Of a stretch of 64,000 nt of DNA, positions 8,129 to 16,618 are shown in pieces. The stretch spans positions 143,311 through 207,310 of the forward strand of contig NZ_CP045491.1 of the NCBI RefSeq assembly GCF_009392895.1, in the 5' to 3' direction. Positions within the stretch are counted from its first letter, which is position 1; each line of letters begins with the position of its first letter. The translations under genes were made by a program, and so were the position numbers. The DNA is from Natronorubrum aibiense (GTDB lineage Archaea > Halobacteriota > Halobacteria > Halobacteriales > Natrialbaceae). The notes below the pieces were generated by a model. It worked only from the letters and a program-made list of their open reading frames with translations, had not been told where the DNA came from and made no database searches.

Positions 8129-9349
8129 TTATGTTGTGTCTAAATCGAGCCTCGAGAGGGCCCAGTCGTCGACTACGGTGTCCTCGAGCCCGGTTCCGTC
8201 GTTGAGATCACGAGCGAGAAGCGTCCTCGACGTCGGCTGCACAAGCGTCGAGAGCGGAAACCGTGTGTCGGGATAAAACCGGTACCGAATGGGTGTTGGG
8301 AGCGTTTCTCCGAACGCCGTAACGTAGTTTCGATCGGGATACTCGCCGAGCGCTGTCACAAGCAATTGATTGATTGCCCCCTGTTCGGTGTCGACCGTCC
8401 GCGGAAGGGTCTCGATGATCCGAAGGTGGTCATCGACCTGCGAGAGTACGAGCGCTGCGACCGGCGTCTCGCCGTCCCGTGTCGCGACGTAAGTCGTGTA
8501 GCGCTGTGCCGGATTCTCGAAGCGCCACCGGTAGAATGCCGCGGTCCGATTCGTGTGGATCCCATCGGGAATCGCCCGTCGATACACCGACTCGAGGAGG
8601 GCCGCGGGCGGCGTCTCGAAGCGTACGACGTCGAGTTCCGAATCGGACTGAGTGACCAGTCGATCGCCCGCCTGTTGTGAACTCGTTATCACGCCGGACA
8701 GTGCGTGTGTTACTCCACTGGCGGTGTCATCGACTGTATCGTCGCGGTGCGTGCGTTCGTCGATTCCGCCGTCAGTGTCGTCTACACCGATGTTCTCGGC
8801 ACCTGTGCCGGAGCCGTCGATAGCGTCAGCATCGCTGGTCTCGTCGTCACCGCCGCGTGCCAACTCCCGGACGCTCCCGACGGGGTCCTGTGGTCGATAG
8901 TACACCGGGAACGTGCCGATCTCTTGCCACCCATGCTTGAGATTCCCCGGCTTGGACTGCTCGTTTGGAAAATTGAAGCAGAACGACGGCGACCGATCGG
9001 CGTATCGCTCGAGTGCGTGTTCGTTCATTCGGCTGAACAGCCCTTGCTCTCGATACGCTGGGTGAACCATCGTATCACAGGGCTGGAACGCGATCCGTAC
9101 GGCGTCGCCGATCCGCATCTCCTGGGCGAAAAACGCTCGACAGCCCACGAGTCTGCCGTCGGCTTCGGCGACGATGATCGGGACGTGATCCACGTAGGGG
9201 TTGTCTACGAACTTCCAGCGGAACCACTCGCTGCTCCGGTCGCGGCCGAACACCGTCTCGTACAGCGACAGCAGTTCCGGGCGGTCGCCTGCTTCGAACG
9301 GTCGGATCGTACACGACGGCTGCGTGGATGTCGATGTGGGACTTTTCAT
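8129..9349 (-). CDS. GNAT-family N-acetyltransferase
   Basis: This is a 406-residue protein. The N-terminal GNAT domain starts TIRPFEAGDRPELLSLYETVF, reaches the acetyl-CoA-binding region around MVHPAYREQGLFSRMNEHAL (motif A-like R/Q-x-x-G), and is followed by FNFPNEQSKPG. A low-complexity Asp/Thr/Gly linker of about 60 residues leads to a second GNAT-like half with RWRFENPAQRYTTYVATRDG. The ATG at 9349 is chosen because the 18 residues before it (from 9403) are basic and low-complexity, unlike the rest. It is likely co-transcribed with the ATP-grasp gene downstream. The acceptor is unknown; an amino sugar is plausible. Confidence 0.8.
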   Translation of the reverse strand: MKSPTSTSTQPSCTIRPFEAGDRPELLSLYETVFGRDRSSEWFRWKFVDNPYVDHVPIIVAEADGRLVGCRAFFAQEMRIGDAVRIAFQPCDTMVHPAYREQGLFSRMNEHALERYADRSPSFCFNFPNEQSKPGNLKHGWQEIGTFPVYYRPQDPVGSVRELARGGDDETSDADAIDGSGTGAENIGVDDTDGGIDERTHRDDTVDDTASGVTHALSGVITSSQQAGDRLVTQSDSELDVVRFETPPAALLESVYRRAIPDGIHTNRTAAFYRWRFENPAQRYTTYVATRDGETPVAALVLSQVDDHLRIIETLPRTVDTEQGAINQLLVTALGEYPDRNYVTAFGETLPTPIRYRFYPDTRFPLSTLVQPTSRTLLARDLNDGTGLEDTVVDDWALSRLDLDTT

Positions 9350-9564
9350 GGAGAGCGGTGGTGCTGAGGCGACTCGGTGTCTGTTTCGCGGTGCGCTCGT
9401 CACTCGCCACTTCAGCCTGTATATGAAAAGGGATTGAGCCTGAATACGCTACAATCAACGGATAAACGATCTATATACGGTTTCTGTCACACGACTGTAT
9501 CGGTCGTGTCGTCATCACAGACTGGTTCCGAGACGAACGTGAGCGTCGAGTGTCCGCTGAACGG

Positions 9565-11178
9565 TCACTCGAGGTAGCCGAGATCCGCGAGTCGTTTCTC
9601 GACGTCGTCGTCGGCTGTCTCGACCGACCGTGCGCCGTCGAACCGCGGATACTTCTCCGTGCCGGCCGCGTCGACACACGGCAGCGGCGTGCCGTCCATC
9701 CGCTCGTCGAACGGAATCCCGAACGTCGAGAGGACCGTCGGAGCGATATCGAAGAGGTGGGCATCCCCGACGCCCGCTGTGGGATCGATCTCGTCGCCTC
9801 GAGCTGCGACCGTTCCCTCGAGCTTGTGGTTCCACGGCTCGCTCGGTGGGCCGAACTGCTCGTCTCGCAGCGTCGCCGACAGGAAGTGCTCGAAATCGGC
9901 GGGGACGGTCACGATGTCGACCGCATCCTCGCTCTCGGGCCCGTGGAAGTACTCCTCTCTGGGCCGGACGGCCTCGAAGACGGGCTCCCCGTCGGGCGTC
10001 CGCACCGACCGCAGGGCGTCGATGAGTTGGGTTCGAACTTCCTCGTACGCGTCCGGCGGGACGACGCCATCCGGCTCGCGGCCCTCGAGGTTGATCCGCA
10101 CACCGAGTTCGATTCGCGAGCGCACGTACGCGGTCGATTCGGAGAAGTCGACCTGCGTCGCCCCCGCGTTGACGACACCAGTAGGCGCGTACGCCGCAAC
10201 GAACTCGTCGAGTCCCAGTCGCTCGAGAACGGCCCCGATCCGCTGGCTCGTCAGCCCGAATCCGGCGGCGGTCGCCATCGCTCGCTCGGCGACGCCGGCT
10301 TCGTGGCGCGTCGTGTCGTCACCTTCTTTGAGATTGCCGTCCCGAACTGTCGCCCAGTTCGGCATCCCCTGGCCGCCGCTTGCGGTCGTCACGAATCCTT
10401 CCTCGCGGAGGTAGTCGTTGACGCGGAACTCCAGTCCGTCGTACGGCCCCATCCCGTGGTCGCTCGCGACGATCACGTTCGCCGGCTCCGTTGCCTCGAG
10501 GATCTCGCCCAGCTGTCGGTCGACTTCGCGGTAGATCGACCGAATCGCGTCGTCGTCGTCGGGCCGCTCGTGGAAGATTGAATCCGTCGCCTGGAACTCG
10601 ACGAATCCGAACTCGGGCTCGTACTCCGCGGCGAGATAGCGAAACGCCTCCCCTCGCATACGCACGCAATCAGTGTACGCCTGTCCGAGGTCGGCCGCGT
10701 CCTCGTCGGGGTAGACGCGGTACTCGCCGATCGCCGCTCGAACCTCCTCGAGCAGCCCCGCGGGATGACAGTCGGGATCTTCTGGGGCGGTGTAGCCCGG
10801 GATCAGCGCACCGTCGAACTCCCGTGGCGGATGCGTCACGGGGACGTTGACGACCGCGCTCGTGATCCCGTGGCGGTCGAGCAGCTCCCACAGCGTTCGC
10901 TCGTGAACGTCGGTCGCGTTGACCACGTCCCAGTCGTAGCCGTCGAAATTGAGAAAGCCGTAGACACCGTGTTTGCCGGGGTTCATGCCCGTATACAGTG
11001 ACGGCCACGCCGAGGCCGTCCACGGCGGGATCTGGGACTCGAGCGGGCCATTCGTCCCCTCTCGGTAAATCGACTCGAGGGTCGGTAGCTCACCGTCGTC
11101 GAACAGTGGCTCGAGGATCCGATCACAGGCGGCATCGATCCCGACGAGCAGTGTCCGGAGCGAAGAGTCGTCGTTCAT
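9565..11178 (-). CDS. Alkaline-phosphatase-superfamily phosphohydrolase (COG3379-like), subgroup I
   Basis: This is a 537-residue protein. VGIDAACDR gives the first metal-binding Asp (D15). PPWTASAWPSLYTG holds the predicted nucleophile T54, aligning with the TFPN Thr of nucleotide pyrophosphatases. VIVASDHGMG supplies the next Asp-His pair and WNHKLEGTVAARG a later His. The C-terminus is VEKRLADLGYLE. The family cleaves phosphodiesters or phosphomonoesters. It follows the FemAB-like gene by 161 bp, and the closest paralog (58439-60064) also neighbours a FemAB-like gene. No signal peptide is seen, so the substrate is probably cytoplasmic, such as a nucleotide- or lipid-phosphate sugar. The ATG at 11178 is chosen over 11196 because it begins MNDDSSLRTLLVG. 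Confidence 0.85.
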   Translation of the reverse strand: MNDDSSLRTLLVGIDAACDRILEPLFDDGELPTLESIYREGTNGPLESQIPPWTASAWPSLYTGMNPGKHGVYGFLNFDGYDWDVVNATDVHERTLWELLDRHGITSAVVNVPVTHPPREFDGALIPGYTAPEDPDCHPAGLLEEVRAAIGEYRVYPDEDAADLGQAYTDCVRMRGEAFRYLAAEYEPEFGFVEFQATDSIFHERPDDDDAIRSIYREVDRQLGEILEATEPANVIVASDHGMGPYDGLEFRVNDYLREEGFVTTASGGQGMPNWATVRDGNLKEGDDTTRHEAGVAERAMATAAGFGLTSQRIGAVLERLGLDEFVAAYAPTGVVNAGATQVDFSESTAYVRSRIELGVRINLEGREPDGVVPPDAYEEVRTQLIDALRSVRTPDGEPVFEAVRPREEYFHGPESEDAVDIVTVPADFEHFLSATLRDEQFGPPSEPWNHKLEGTVAARGDEIDPTAGVGDAHLFDIAPTVLSTFGIPFDERMDGTPLPCVDAAGTEKYPRFDGARSVETADDDVEKRLADLGYLE

Positions 11179-11204
11179 CGCCGACTCCTCCACCACACTG
11201 ACCT

Positions 11205-11212
11205 TTCGTTAT
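11205..11212 (-). promoter_or_regulatory. Class 1 motif, one mismatch (ATAACGAA)
   Basis: Minus-strand ATAACGAA in CCATAACGAAAGG, 27 bp upstream of the ATG at 11178, a TATA-box position for a leaderless mRNA. Confidence 0.5.
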
Positions 11213-11339
11213 GGGCTAAATTACGCGCATATTATGTGTCTCGCGGACGGGGCTGTGGCTTACGCTCACGAGCTGATCTCCGAGTAACGTCGAAAAACGG
11301 CCCGTAAACCACTCCCTACCGTCTCCTTGATCGGATTCC

Positions 11340-12350
11340 CTACTTGACGCTGTCGTACAGCGACGCGATCGTCCGCATCCCCCACGAGCCGTACTCGAGG
11401 CTGTAGTACGTCTCCAGTTCGGGGTTGAACTTCGCTTTGTACCGGTTGATCCGGCGCGTGTCGGCCCCGACGAGATCGTACGTCTCGAGGCCGTTCTCGA
11501 GGCCGTCTTTCATGATTCCCCAGTCGAGCAGGTCGTTCGTCGGCACGTCGACGTCGGCGTCGGTCCGCACCCCGCCCATCCACCGACCCGTGGTGCCGTC
11601 GTACTCGAGGGCCAATATGCCGCCGACGAACTCGTCGTCCACGCGAAGGGTGTACGGCCGCACGTGGCCGTTCTCGGTTCGGTCGGCGAGCTCGAGGACA
11701 AACTCGACTGGCACGCCGAAGCTGATATCCTGCGATTCGTACCGGTGTTTCACCTGCTCGTGGATCAGACGAATCTCCTCGGGGCCGCCGACTGTGACCT
11801 CGTAGGCGTCGTCGTCGGTGTTCCGGATGTTGCTTCGGGCGTCGCTGCTGAACGACATCAGGAGGTCGTCTTCTCCGACGGTGAGGTCGACGGCGTAGGT
11901 GTACTCCGGCGTCACGTCGTAGGCGTTCCACTTGAACGGCCGCGAATCCTCGAACGCCGTCGCCGTCCGGATGTGGCCGTACTTCGGATTCAGCTCCGAC
12001 TCGATCCACTCGAAACAGCCGTCCATGAACCGCTGGCGGCGACGCTCGCGCTTTCGCTGCTTCAGCTTCCCCATGTTCAGAAACGCCGGCCCGAGATACG
12101 GTACGCGGAGGTGTGGGGGCGGAGAAAACGCCGTCGTGACGAACTGCTTTCTGATCTTGAAGACGGGAAACAGCCCGACCGGCTCCTGGCCTTTGAACCC
12201 GATCAACGGGTGGACCAGCGCGTCGGCGTGTTCAGCCTGCACCCGCAGCGCCTCGAGTTCGTGACACAGCGTTCCCTGTGGCGACTGTGCGACGTAGCTG
12301 TTCCATCGCTCTAAGTCGTCGTCGGTCGCGACGCGAACCTCGATGCTCAT
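11340..12350 (-). CDS. FemAB/GNAT-like aminoacyl- or acyltransferase (paralog 1)
   Basis: This is a 336-residue protein of the FemAB-like double-GNAT type. Its N-terminal half contains IGFKGQEPVGLFPVF and PYLGPAFLN. The centre has SFSSDARSNIRN, the typical S-x-x-x-R-x-x-I-R-x segment of haloarchaeal FemAB homologs. The C-terminal half has GILALEYDGTTGRWMGG and ETYDLVGADTRRINRYKAKFNPELETYYSLEYG. FemAB enzymes transfer amino acids from aminoacyl-tRNA to cell-wall precursors; here the target is unknown. The protein at 57429-58436 is its nearest relative in the window and 22735-23763 is more distant. The start at 12350 is preferred to 12434 because MSIEVRVATDDDLERW begins the GNAT-like fold. Confidence 0.85.
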   Translation of the reverse strand: MSIEVRVATDDDLERWNSYVAQSPQGTLCHELEALRVQAEHADALVHPLIGFKGQEPVGLFPVFKIRKQFVTTAFSPPPHLRVPYLGPAFLNMGKLKQRKRERRRQRFMDGCFEWIESELNPKYGHIRTATAFEDSRPFKWNAYDVTPEYTYAVDLTVGEDDLLMSFSSDARSNIRNTDDDAYEVTVGGPEEIRLIHEQVKHRYESQDISFGVPVEFVLELADRTENGHVRPYTLRVDDEFVGGILALEYDGTTGRWMGGVRTDADVDVPTNDLLDWGIMKDGLENGLETYDLVGADTRRINRYKAKFNPELETYYSLEYGSWGMRTIASLYDSVK

Positions 12351-12720
12351 CTGTTCGACCACCCGGAGACGGACGCTCGAGCGGTATCGTCGATCGGTCG
12401 GTATCTCATATGCGATCGATCGCTTCACGAGCACTTTGTAAGCAACTTGTTTCCGTCTTCAACGACGGTCTGTCACGATCGCTGTCATGTACTGCGATTG
12501 CGATCGACGGGCTATGCACCTCCTACGACCACGCCGCCGTGTGAGTCTCGCAACTCTCGATCGTCGACACCCGTGGTGTCGAGTCTGCCTTGCGCGCTAC
12601 ACACGAACTCCCGATGGGCGCACACCGATCCTCTGACGAACCTGTGGTGATGGATGGCCACTCGAGCCATCGCATCGACAGATCGGCGACAGAACCTGTC
12701 GATTCGGAGGACGGTCGGTT
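12351..12720. other. Divergent intergenic region
   Basis: The region contains a weak class 1 match, CTTACAAA on the minus strand at 12435-12442, 85 bp from the FemAB-like start. No gene or RNA is recognisable. Confidence 0.45.
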
Positions 12721-13812
12721 ATGCGACTAGTAACAATGTCTGGATCGGTCGAGTTACGGATAACTGACGGATATATGAAAGACCTCTTGATCAGAACGTT
12801 TCGACCGTTTGCGGCCGTTGGCCTCGGAACCAGGGATCTCGTCGGTCGACTGCCGATCGATCTGGTCGGTGTTACCGGATTCGTCGCCGTTGCGACCGTC
12901 CTGCTGGCAGTCGTCGATGTCGCTTCGCCGATCGTGCGAGGGGCAGTCGGATTCCCGCTGCTGTTTCTCGCACCGGGATACGTGACGGTCTCAATCCTCT
13001 TTCCGCGCGCGTCGCCGGTCGACACGCTGGAGTCGACCCCGCTGCTCGGACAGACACGAGACGTAACTGACGTCGAACGCGCAGCGCTCGCGTTCGGACT
13101 GAGTGTTGCGATCCTGCCGCTTCTCGGACTCGCGATTGCCGCTCTCTCGTGGGGCTTTACCACATCGACCGTGGTCGGAACCGTAAGCGGCTTCGCCATC
13201 GTCGGTGTCGCCGTCGCCGCGTTCAGACGGTTTCGAGTGGCCCCGCGGGATCGGTACCGGTTCCGGCTCGGTCGAAAACTCGGTGCCGTTCGCGCGGCTC
13301 TCTTCGGATCGGGGTCGGCTGCACACACTGCCGTCAACGTCGTTCTCGTCGTCAGTCTGCTGCTCGCGCTGACGAGCGTCGGCTACGCGCTCGTCTCCCC
13401 ACAGCAGGGCGAACAGTACACGTCGCTGCAGTTACTCACCGAAGACGAGTCGGGTGACCTCGTCGCCGGCGGCACGCCGTCGGCCGTCGAACCCGGCGGC
13501 TCGATCGCGTTTACCACCGGAATCGAGAATCAGGAAGGCCACGAGCAGGAGTACACCGTGGTCATTCAGGAACAGTGGCTCGAGGACGGCGAAGTCTTCG
13601 ATCGTACGGAGTTACAACGAACCGAACACAGCGTCAGCGACGGCGAGACGCTCACCGTCGATCGGGACGTGACGCCGACAGCCGAAAGCGGCACCGTTCG
13701 GATCGCGGTCTTGCTGTACGACGGCGAGGTGCCCGACGTCCCGACCGCCGACAACGCCTACCGACACGGCTACTTCTGGACCGACGTCGGCGAGGATCTC
13801 GAAGACGAGTAA
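12721..13812 (+). CDS. DUF1616 family membrane protein
   Basis: This is a 363-residue protein with hydrophobic segments at about residues 40-62, 68-90, 112-135, 140-165 and 205-227, followed by an extracytoplasmic C-terminal domain of about 130 residues (GGTPSAVEPGGSIAFTTGIENQEG and onward). The pattern, including GFPLLFLAPGYVTVSILFPR, is that of the archaeal DUF1616 family, commonly found in glycosylation and exopolysaccharide loci and of unknown biochemical role. Alternative starts are 12736 and 12775 (MKDLLIRTFRPF); the first 18 residues look weakly structured, so 12775 is plausible. It stands alone, with the membrane protein at 14062 next downstream on the same strand. Confidence 0.8.
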   Translation: MRLVTMSGSVELRITDGYMKDLLIRTFRPFAAVGLGTRDLVGRLPIDLVGVTGFVAVATVLLAVVDVASPIVRGAVGFPLLFLAPGYVTVSILFPRASPVDTLESTPLLGQTRDVTDVERAALAFGLSVAILPLLGLAIAALSWGFTTSTVVGTVSGFAIVGVAVAAFRRFRVAPRDRYRFRLGRKLGAVRAALFGSGSAAHTAVNVVLVVSLLLALTSVGYALVSPQQGEQYTSLQLLTEDESGDLVAGGTPSAVEPGGSIAFTTGIENQEGHEQEYTVVIQEQWLEDGEVFDRTELQRTEHSVSDGETLTVDRDVTPTAESGTVRIAVLLYDGEVPDVPTADNAYRHGYFWTDVGEDLEDE

Positions 13813-14021
13813 GCCTCCACGTCGGTCTCCGCTGGCGGTATCGTTCGGTCGATCGACCTCGTTTCGGTTCTTCGTTGCGACCTCGTCTTCAAGCGGGTGT
13901 TTTCGGACCGTCGCCGGCTGCTGTTTGATTTATGGCGCGCGTGTGTTCGTCTGCTATCAGCGGCCATCGACTCGCGTTCGATAGCAACCGTTGCTACCAG
14001 TACATGTACGGAAACCGGTGA

Positions 14022-14029
14022 ATAACAAG
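14022..14029 (+). promoter_or_regulatory. Class 1 motif, ATAACAAG
   Basis: Plus-strand ATAACAAG in GTGAATAACAAGGACTG, 40 bp upstream of the ATG at 14062. Confidence 0.5.
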
Positions 14030-14061
14030 GACTGTTATCAGCAACTGTCCCGACAGTTCGA

Positions 14062-15888
14062 ATGTCTACTCAGTCAGCCGTCGATGACGACCTGTTTCGA
14101 AAGGTGGCACTCGTAGTCGGATTCCTCGCGATCGCAGGCAGTGCACTCGCCGCCCGCGCCAACCCTGCAACCGGGTACGAGCTCTCACTATACACGATGA
14201 CGTCCCCGTTCGTCTGGGCGGGACTGGTGGTTGCACTCGCCGTTGCGCTTGCCGTCGCCTTTGTCCCGTCTTCGGGGACGAGTCACACTCGAGGCACGCA
14301 AGCGCTCGCGCTCGTCCTCGGCGGCGTCGTGATGGTCGTCTTCGCTGGCCTCCCGATCATCCGTGGCTATCGGTTTTACGGCCATCACGACGCGTTGACC
14401 CACCTGGGCTGGGCTCGAGCGATCAGTGAGGGAACGATCGTCCCGTTCGACCTGTTCTATCCCGGGATTCACACGGTGACGGTGCTCATCAACTCGGCGC
14501 TTGGCATCCCGCTGTCTCGATCGTTGCTCTTCGTCGTGCTCATCTCCGTGCTCGTGTTCTGTGTCTTCGTGCCCCTGTGTGTGGGAACGATCACACAGAG
14601 CCAGCAGGCCGCCGCTATCGCCGCCTTTTCGGCGTTCTTGTTGTTGCCGATTACGACAATTTCGATGTATCTGCAGGCACACGCGATGTCGCAGGCGGTG
14701 CTGTTCTCGGCGCTGCTGTTCTATCTCTTCGTCAAATACCTCCGCGTCGATCGGACGTCCGCGTCGGTGTCCGCCATCGGCGTCCTCTTCGCACTCACCG
14801 CGACCGCGACTGTCGTCTATCACCCCCAACTCGTTGCCCACCTGATTGCCGTCTTCATCGGCATCTCCGTCGTGCAGTACGTTGCCAGACGGTTCTGGAG
14901 TCGCGGTCGGATCGCCGGCCAGACACCGATGTACAGCGTGACGCTGTTTTTCATCGCGTTGTTCCTCGTCTGGACGGCTAATCATGGCTTTTTCAGCGGC
15001 ATGCTCGAGTACTTCTTCGAGTCCGTGATCGAGTACTTCTTCGAGCGTGGAAGCGGCGGTGAGGAGACCATCGCGACACAAGGTACGTCACTCGCGTCGC
15101 TCGGTGGTGGCCTGCTCGAGATCTTTCTCAAGCTGTTCTTCCCGCAGCTGATGTTCAGTCTCCTCGCTGGAGGGCTCGCCCTTGCCGCGGTGGTCTTTCG
15201 ACGCTCTCCGTACGTTTCCAGTATTCGTGCCGAGACGACGTACTTCGTTACCGCGCTCGTCGCGCTCGTCCCGCTCTTCCTGATATATTTCGCCGCGTCG
15301 GGCGCAACGATGTACTTCCGGGTGATGGGGCTGATGATGGTGTTCGTCACGATTCTCGGCTCACTCGTGATCTACGGGCTCTCGACCCGGTACGCGAACC
15401 GACGACAGCAGTCGCCGTCGACCAGTCGACCGCTGCTCGCCGCTGGGTTCGCCGTGTTGCTGACGCTGTCGCTCGTCGCTATCTTCCCCTCGCCGTACAT
15501 TTACAACGCGTCTCCCCACGTTAGCGACGCGCAGATGGACGGGTATGGAACTGCGTTCGAGACACAGGCCGACGATGTCGGGTTTATTGGACTGCGGGAT
15601 GGACCGAACCGTTTCGACGACGCGATCAACGGGAACGCTGAACGAATGCACCTTCACGAAGGGCCACCGGAGGAAGGGCTCAACTCGAGACTTGCCGAAC
15701 AGTACGACGGTGATCGCTACCTCGTCCTCACACAGGCGGATCGAGAGCGAGAGACGATCGCGTATGGCGAACTTCGCTACTCCGAAGCCGAGTTTGATTC
15801 AATCGCGACACAGCCTCGAGTGGATCGCGTCCAGTCCAATGGCGAGTTCGAACTGTACTGGATTCGGGGCAACGACAATCGTAACTGA
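14062..15888 (+). CDS. Large polytopic membrane protein, paralog of 2632-4422
   Basis: This is a 608-residue protein with about 12 membrane segments and a hydrophilic C-terminal domain of about 125 residues. It shares with the 2632-4422 product the RANPATGYELSLYTMTSP segment after TM1, the loop motif HDALTHLGWARAI, FDLFYPGIHT, and a C-terminal domain ending in a short F-E-L-Y-W strand (there F-R-M-Y-V). A conserved acidic loop between early membrane segments fits a lipid-linked sugar enzyme (GT-C or polymerase). The paralog pair flanks the FemAB/AP/GNAT/ATP-grasp operons. Class 1 element upstream at 14022-14029. Exact role unknown. Confidence 0.8.
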   Translation: MSTQSAVDDDLFRKVALVVGFLAIAGSALAARANPATGYELSLYTMTSPFVWAGLVVALAVALAVAFVPSSGTSHTRGTQALALVLGGVVMVVFAGLPIIRGYRFYGHHDALTHLGWARAISEGTIVPFDLFYPGIHTVTVLINSALGIPLSRSLLFVVLISVLVFCVFVPLCVGTITQSQQAAAIAAFSAFLLLPITTISMYLQAHAMSQAVLFSALLFYLFVKYLRVDRTSASVSAIGVLFALTATATVVYHPQLVAHLIAVFIGISVVQYVARRFWSRGRIAGQTPMYSVTLFFIALFLVWTANHGFFSGMLEYFFESVIEYFFERGSGGEETIATQGTSLASLGGGLLEIFLKLFFPQLMFSLLAGGLALAAVVFRRSPYVSSIRAETTYFVTALVALVPLFLIYFAASGATMYFRVMGLMMVFVTILGSLVIYGLSTRYANRRQQSPSTSRPLLAAGFAVLLTLSLVAIFPSPYIYNASPHVSDAQMDGYGTAFETQADDVGFIGLRDGPNRFDDAINGNAERMHLHEGPPEEGLNSRLAEQYDGDRYLVLTQADRERETIAYGELRYSEAEFDSIATQPRVDRVQSNGEFELYWIRGNDNRN

Positions 15889-16618
15889 CTCAAGTCGACT
15901 GCGACCAATTGTCCCTTCCTACTAGAGCGTCTCTTTCGCACATCGCGTCAAACCTGATAGGAGGATACACCGTCACTGGTGACAACCGACATTTTAAGGC
16001 GAATCTAGCGGACGTTCGATGTCTACCGGTACGCTCCTCAAGTGCTGGCGTACTCGATAGATTCGAGAGGCATTCCGGCGCCAGACCATCGTCGATGCGG
16101 ACAAAACTTCGCCGAGGTGCTTCGACTGATGTTCTCTCCCCTGATCGTTCATCGCAACCAAGGACTGACTGATACTGTACGATTGAAGACACGGTTGGCT
16201 ACGACCGTGTCTCCCGGAATAGTGACGATCGCGACCGAACGAGTACCACTGTTGGTTTCCACTGATCGAATATATGAGTCATCTTTTAGTTCGAACCGTA
16301 CCACTCGCTGTTGCCTTGTAAGACGACATCTCCATTGTTTCCTATCGGTTTAATTCCAATATGAACGGTCTTACCCGCAGCGGGTCGGTAGTAATCCTAT
16401 ATTATTCTTACTGTATTGGTTCTCGAGGATCAATAGTACCGAGTAATTGTATATTACAAGCGGATTCTGAGAGAGTCGTCTAGAATATACAGTCACAACA
16501 ATTGTATAATAACTACAGTATATTTTTCACATTCTATATCAAATCTAATTAGTATCGGAAGCATCTGTACTACACGATAGGAAAAGCTTATAATCTTATA
16601 ATACTCCGTTTCGGTCAC
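15889..16618. other. Gene-free 730-bp region, right part very AT-rich
   Basis: The left 450 bp has no acidic open frame. It carries a perfect 9-bp hairpin, AGACACGGT (16187-16195) and ACCGTGTCT (16204-16212) with an 8-nt loop. From about 16360 to 16618 the sequence turns strongly AT-rich, unlike the rest of the window, and ends in the class 2 promoter of the beta-helix gene. No RNA gene is recognised. Confidence 0.55.
16581..16592 (+). promoter_or_regulatory. BRE/TATA-like box, class 2 (GAAAAGCTTATA)
   Basis: The box ends 27 bp upstream of the ATG at 16619, the same spacing as for the starts at 250 and 1623. Confidence 0.65.

Noticed and set aside
8125..8132. ATAACATT upstream of the ATP-grasp gene as a class 1 site
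   Set aside because: Two mismatches, overlapping the end of the upstream gene of a likely operon; too weak to list.
14188..15081. 297-codon minus-strand frame opposite the second membrane protein
   Set aside because: Strings of charged residues produced by reading a membrane protein antisense; no family features.
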